A stretch of 5,369 nt of DNA from Streptomyces speibonae (GTDB lineage Bacteria; Actinomycetota; Actinomycetes; Streptomycetales; Streptomycetaceae): positions 50,835 to 56,203 of the forward strand of contig KL568537.1 of NCBI GenBank assembly GCA_000715605.1, in the 5' to 3' direction. Position 1 is the first letter of the stretch; the number at the start of each line of letters is the position of its first letter. The translations under genes were made by a program, and so were the position numbers. Below are positions 4,373-5,369 of the stretch, piece by piece. Under the pieces are notes generated by a model. It was not told where the DNA came from. It saw nothing but the letters and a program-made list of their open reading frames with translations, and ran no database searches.

Positions 4373-5197
4373 TCAGGGCGTCCCGTCGTGCCAGGCTCCC
4401 AGGTCCTCCAGGAGCCGCTGGAGGGGCTCGAAGACGCCAGGGCTGGCGGCGACGGTCAGGGCGCGGGAGGGGGCGTCTCCGGGGCGCCCACCGGTCAGCG
4501 CGCCCGCCTCCCGGGCGATCAGGTCCCCGGCGGCGAGGTCCCAGGGGTGCAGTCCGCGCTCGTAGTAGCCGTCGAGGCGGCCCGCGGCGACGTCGCACAG
4601 GTCGATGGCGGCCGAGCCGCCGCGCCGGATGTCCCGCAGGAGCGGGATCAGCCGCTGCACCACGTCCGCCTGGTGGGCGCGGACCTCGGTGACGTAGTTG
4701 AAGCCGGTGGAGACCAGGGCCTGGTCCAGGGGCGGTGAGGGACGGCAGCTCAGCTCGCGCTCACCGTCCCAGGCTCCGGTGGCCCGGGCCCCGCCACCGC
4801 GCACCGCGTGGTAGGCCTCGCCGCGCATGGGCGCGACCACGGCCCCCACGACGGTCTCGCCGTCCTGTTCCGCCGCGATGGAGACGGCCCAGGTGGGCAG
4901 GCCGTAGAGGTAGTTCACCGTGCCGTCGAGCGGGTCGATCACCCAGCGGATACCGCTGCTGCCCTCGGTGGCGGCGCCCTCCTCGCCGAGGAAGCCGTCG
5001 TCCGGGCGGCGCTCGGCGATCATGGTGGTGATCAGTTTCTCCGCCGCGAGGTCCATCTCGGTGACGACGTCGATCGGGCTGGACTTGGTCGCAGCGACCG
5101 CGAGGTCGGCCGGGCGGCCGTCCCGCAGCAGCTCGCCCGCGCGGAGGGCGGCCTCCCGGGCGAGCTCCAGCAGTTCCGCGTGCAATGGATCGGTCAC
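4373..5197 (-). CDS. Inositol monophosphatase family protein (SuhB-like)
   Basis: This is a metal-dependent phosphatase of the IMPase superfamily, 274 residues, the usual length. Metal-site residues are all present: E72/E73 in FLGEE, D88, L90, D91 in WVIDPLDGTVNY (85-96), and D220 in HPWDLAAGDLIAREAGA. D43 and T46 in the DVVTEMD segment and RRGGSAAIDLC (191-201) are also typical. The likely substrate is myo-inositol 1-phosphate, for inositol lipids or mycothiol, but related enzymes take histidinol phosphate, PAP or fructose bisphosphate, so this is not fixed. GTG at 5197 is preferred because GGAG lies just upstream; ATG at 5209 overlaps the preceding stop as ATGA and would add four residues, but lacks a ribosome site. 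Extending further, to 5314, would run through the upstream gene. It follows the ferrochelatase-like gene by 8 bp, so both are probably one transcript. Confidence 0.93.
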   Translation of the reverse strand: MTDPLHAELLELAREAALRAGELLRDGRPADLAVAATKSSPIDVVTEMDLAAEKLITTMIAERRPDDGFLGEEGAATEGSSGIRWVIDPLDGTVNYLYGLPTWAVSIAAEQDGETVVGAVVAPMRGEAYHAVRGGGARATGAWDGERELSCRPSPPLDQALVSTGFNYVTEVRAHQADVVQRLIPLLRDIRRGGSAAIDLCDVAAGRLDGYYERGLHPWDLAAGDLIAREAGALTGGRPGDAPSRALTVAASPGVFEPLQRLLEDLGAWHDGTP

Positions 5198-5205
5198 GGG
5201 GCTCC

Positions 5206-5369
5206 TCATGCGTAGGGGCTGTCGGCGCCCGCGGCGGCGGGACGCGGGGCGCGGGCGGGGCAGCAGCCCACGGGGCAGACGTCGTGGCTCGCGCCGAGCG
5301 CGCCCAGGGCGCACGGTGCGACGTCCTGCCCGCGTTCGGTCGCCGCGCGCTCCACGATCAGCTCGCGGA
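5206..5369 (-). CDS. hemH: C-terminus of a ferrochelatase, truncated by the window edge
   Basis: Reading the minus strand from the right edge gives 53 codons ending at TGA (5206-5208). The fragment begins [14 protein letters not shown], and continues through four cysteines: one in APCALGALG, then CPVGCC, followed by a Pro/Ala tail ending DSPYA. In actinobacteria the (coproporphyrin) ferrochelatase carries a C-terminal [2Fe-2S] cluster bound by cysteines, and I recall a ferrochelatase gene beside this IMPase in Streptomyces. The enzyme inserts iron into the porphyrin in heme synthesis. Only the tail is visible, with no catalytic residues, so the name rests on the Cys cluster and the neighbourhood. 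The start lies beyond the window. Its last codons overlap the alternative ATG of the IMPase gene. Confidence 0.65.
   Translation of the reverse strand, partial: RELIVERAATERGQDVAPCALGALGASHDVCPVGCCPARAPRPAAAGADSPYA

Noticed and set aside
5198..5314. N-terminal extension of the IMPase gene to position 5314
   Set aside because: It would read Arg/Pro-rich sequence through the coding region of the ferrochelatase-like gene in another frame; IMPase family proteins begin near the GTG at 5197.
1..5369. CRISPR array, tRNA/rRNA, transposase, integrase or phage genes
   Set aside because: Scanned on both strands; no regularly spaced repeats, cloverleaf with CCA-type ends, or mobile-element protein motifs are visible.

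Overview
The window is chromosomal DNA from a Streptomyces or very close relative. It is very GC-rich, its coding third positions are almost all G or C, it uses GTG starts, and its gene set matches the cutRS neighbourhood of Streptomyces. I recognise these genes from memory and checked none against a database.

Layout, left to right. Positions 1-148 hold a Streptomyces-type interspersed repeat that can fold into a three-way junction. Two minus-strand genes follow as one unit: an EcsC-like Ala/Gly-rich protein (149-1075) and, upstream of it, the small CxxC/CxxC protein DUF4193 (1089-1385). A 393-bp gap (1386-1778) carries several perfect inverted repeats built on GTGATC/GATCAC. Next is the minus-strand pair cutR (3027-3680) and cutS (1779-3020), an OmpR-type response regulator and its membrane sensor kinase, 6 bp apart. 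A 439-bp divergent region (3681-4119) has further large dyads and separates cutR from a plus-strand gene for a 57-residue acidic protein (4120-4293). A strong hairpin (4310-4340) lies between that gene and the convergent minus-strand inositol-monophosphatase-family gene (4373-5197). The IMPase gene follows, 8 bp downstream, a gene truncated by the right edge whose Cys-rich C-terminus fits an actinobacterial ferrochelatase.

How they work together. CutS should sense something outside the membrane through a short loop with exactly two cysteines and phosphorylate CutR. From the literature as I remember it, cutRS was first linked to copper-dependent phenotypes and repression of actinorhodin in S. 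lividans, and more recently to secretion or redox stress. The other genes are conserved actinobacterial housekeeping neighbours. The order resembles the mycobacterial dut - DUF3093 - DUF4193 - suhB block, with cutRS sitting between DUF4193 and the suhB-like gene.

Nothing here is a clear new defence, mobile or biosynthetic system. The points most worth a second look are the repeated GTGATC dyads flanking cutRS, the folded repeat at the left edge, the paired cysteines of CutS, the alternative stems ahead of the 57-residue gene, and the synteny.
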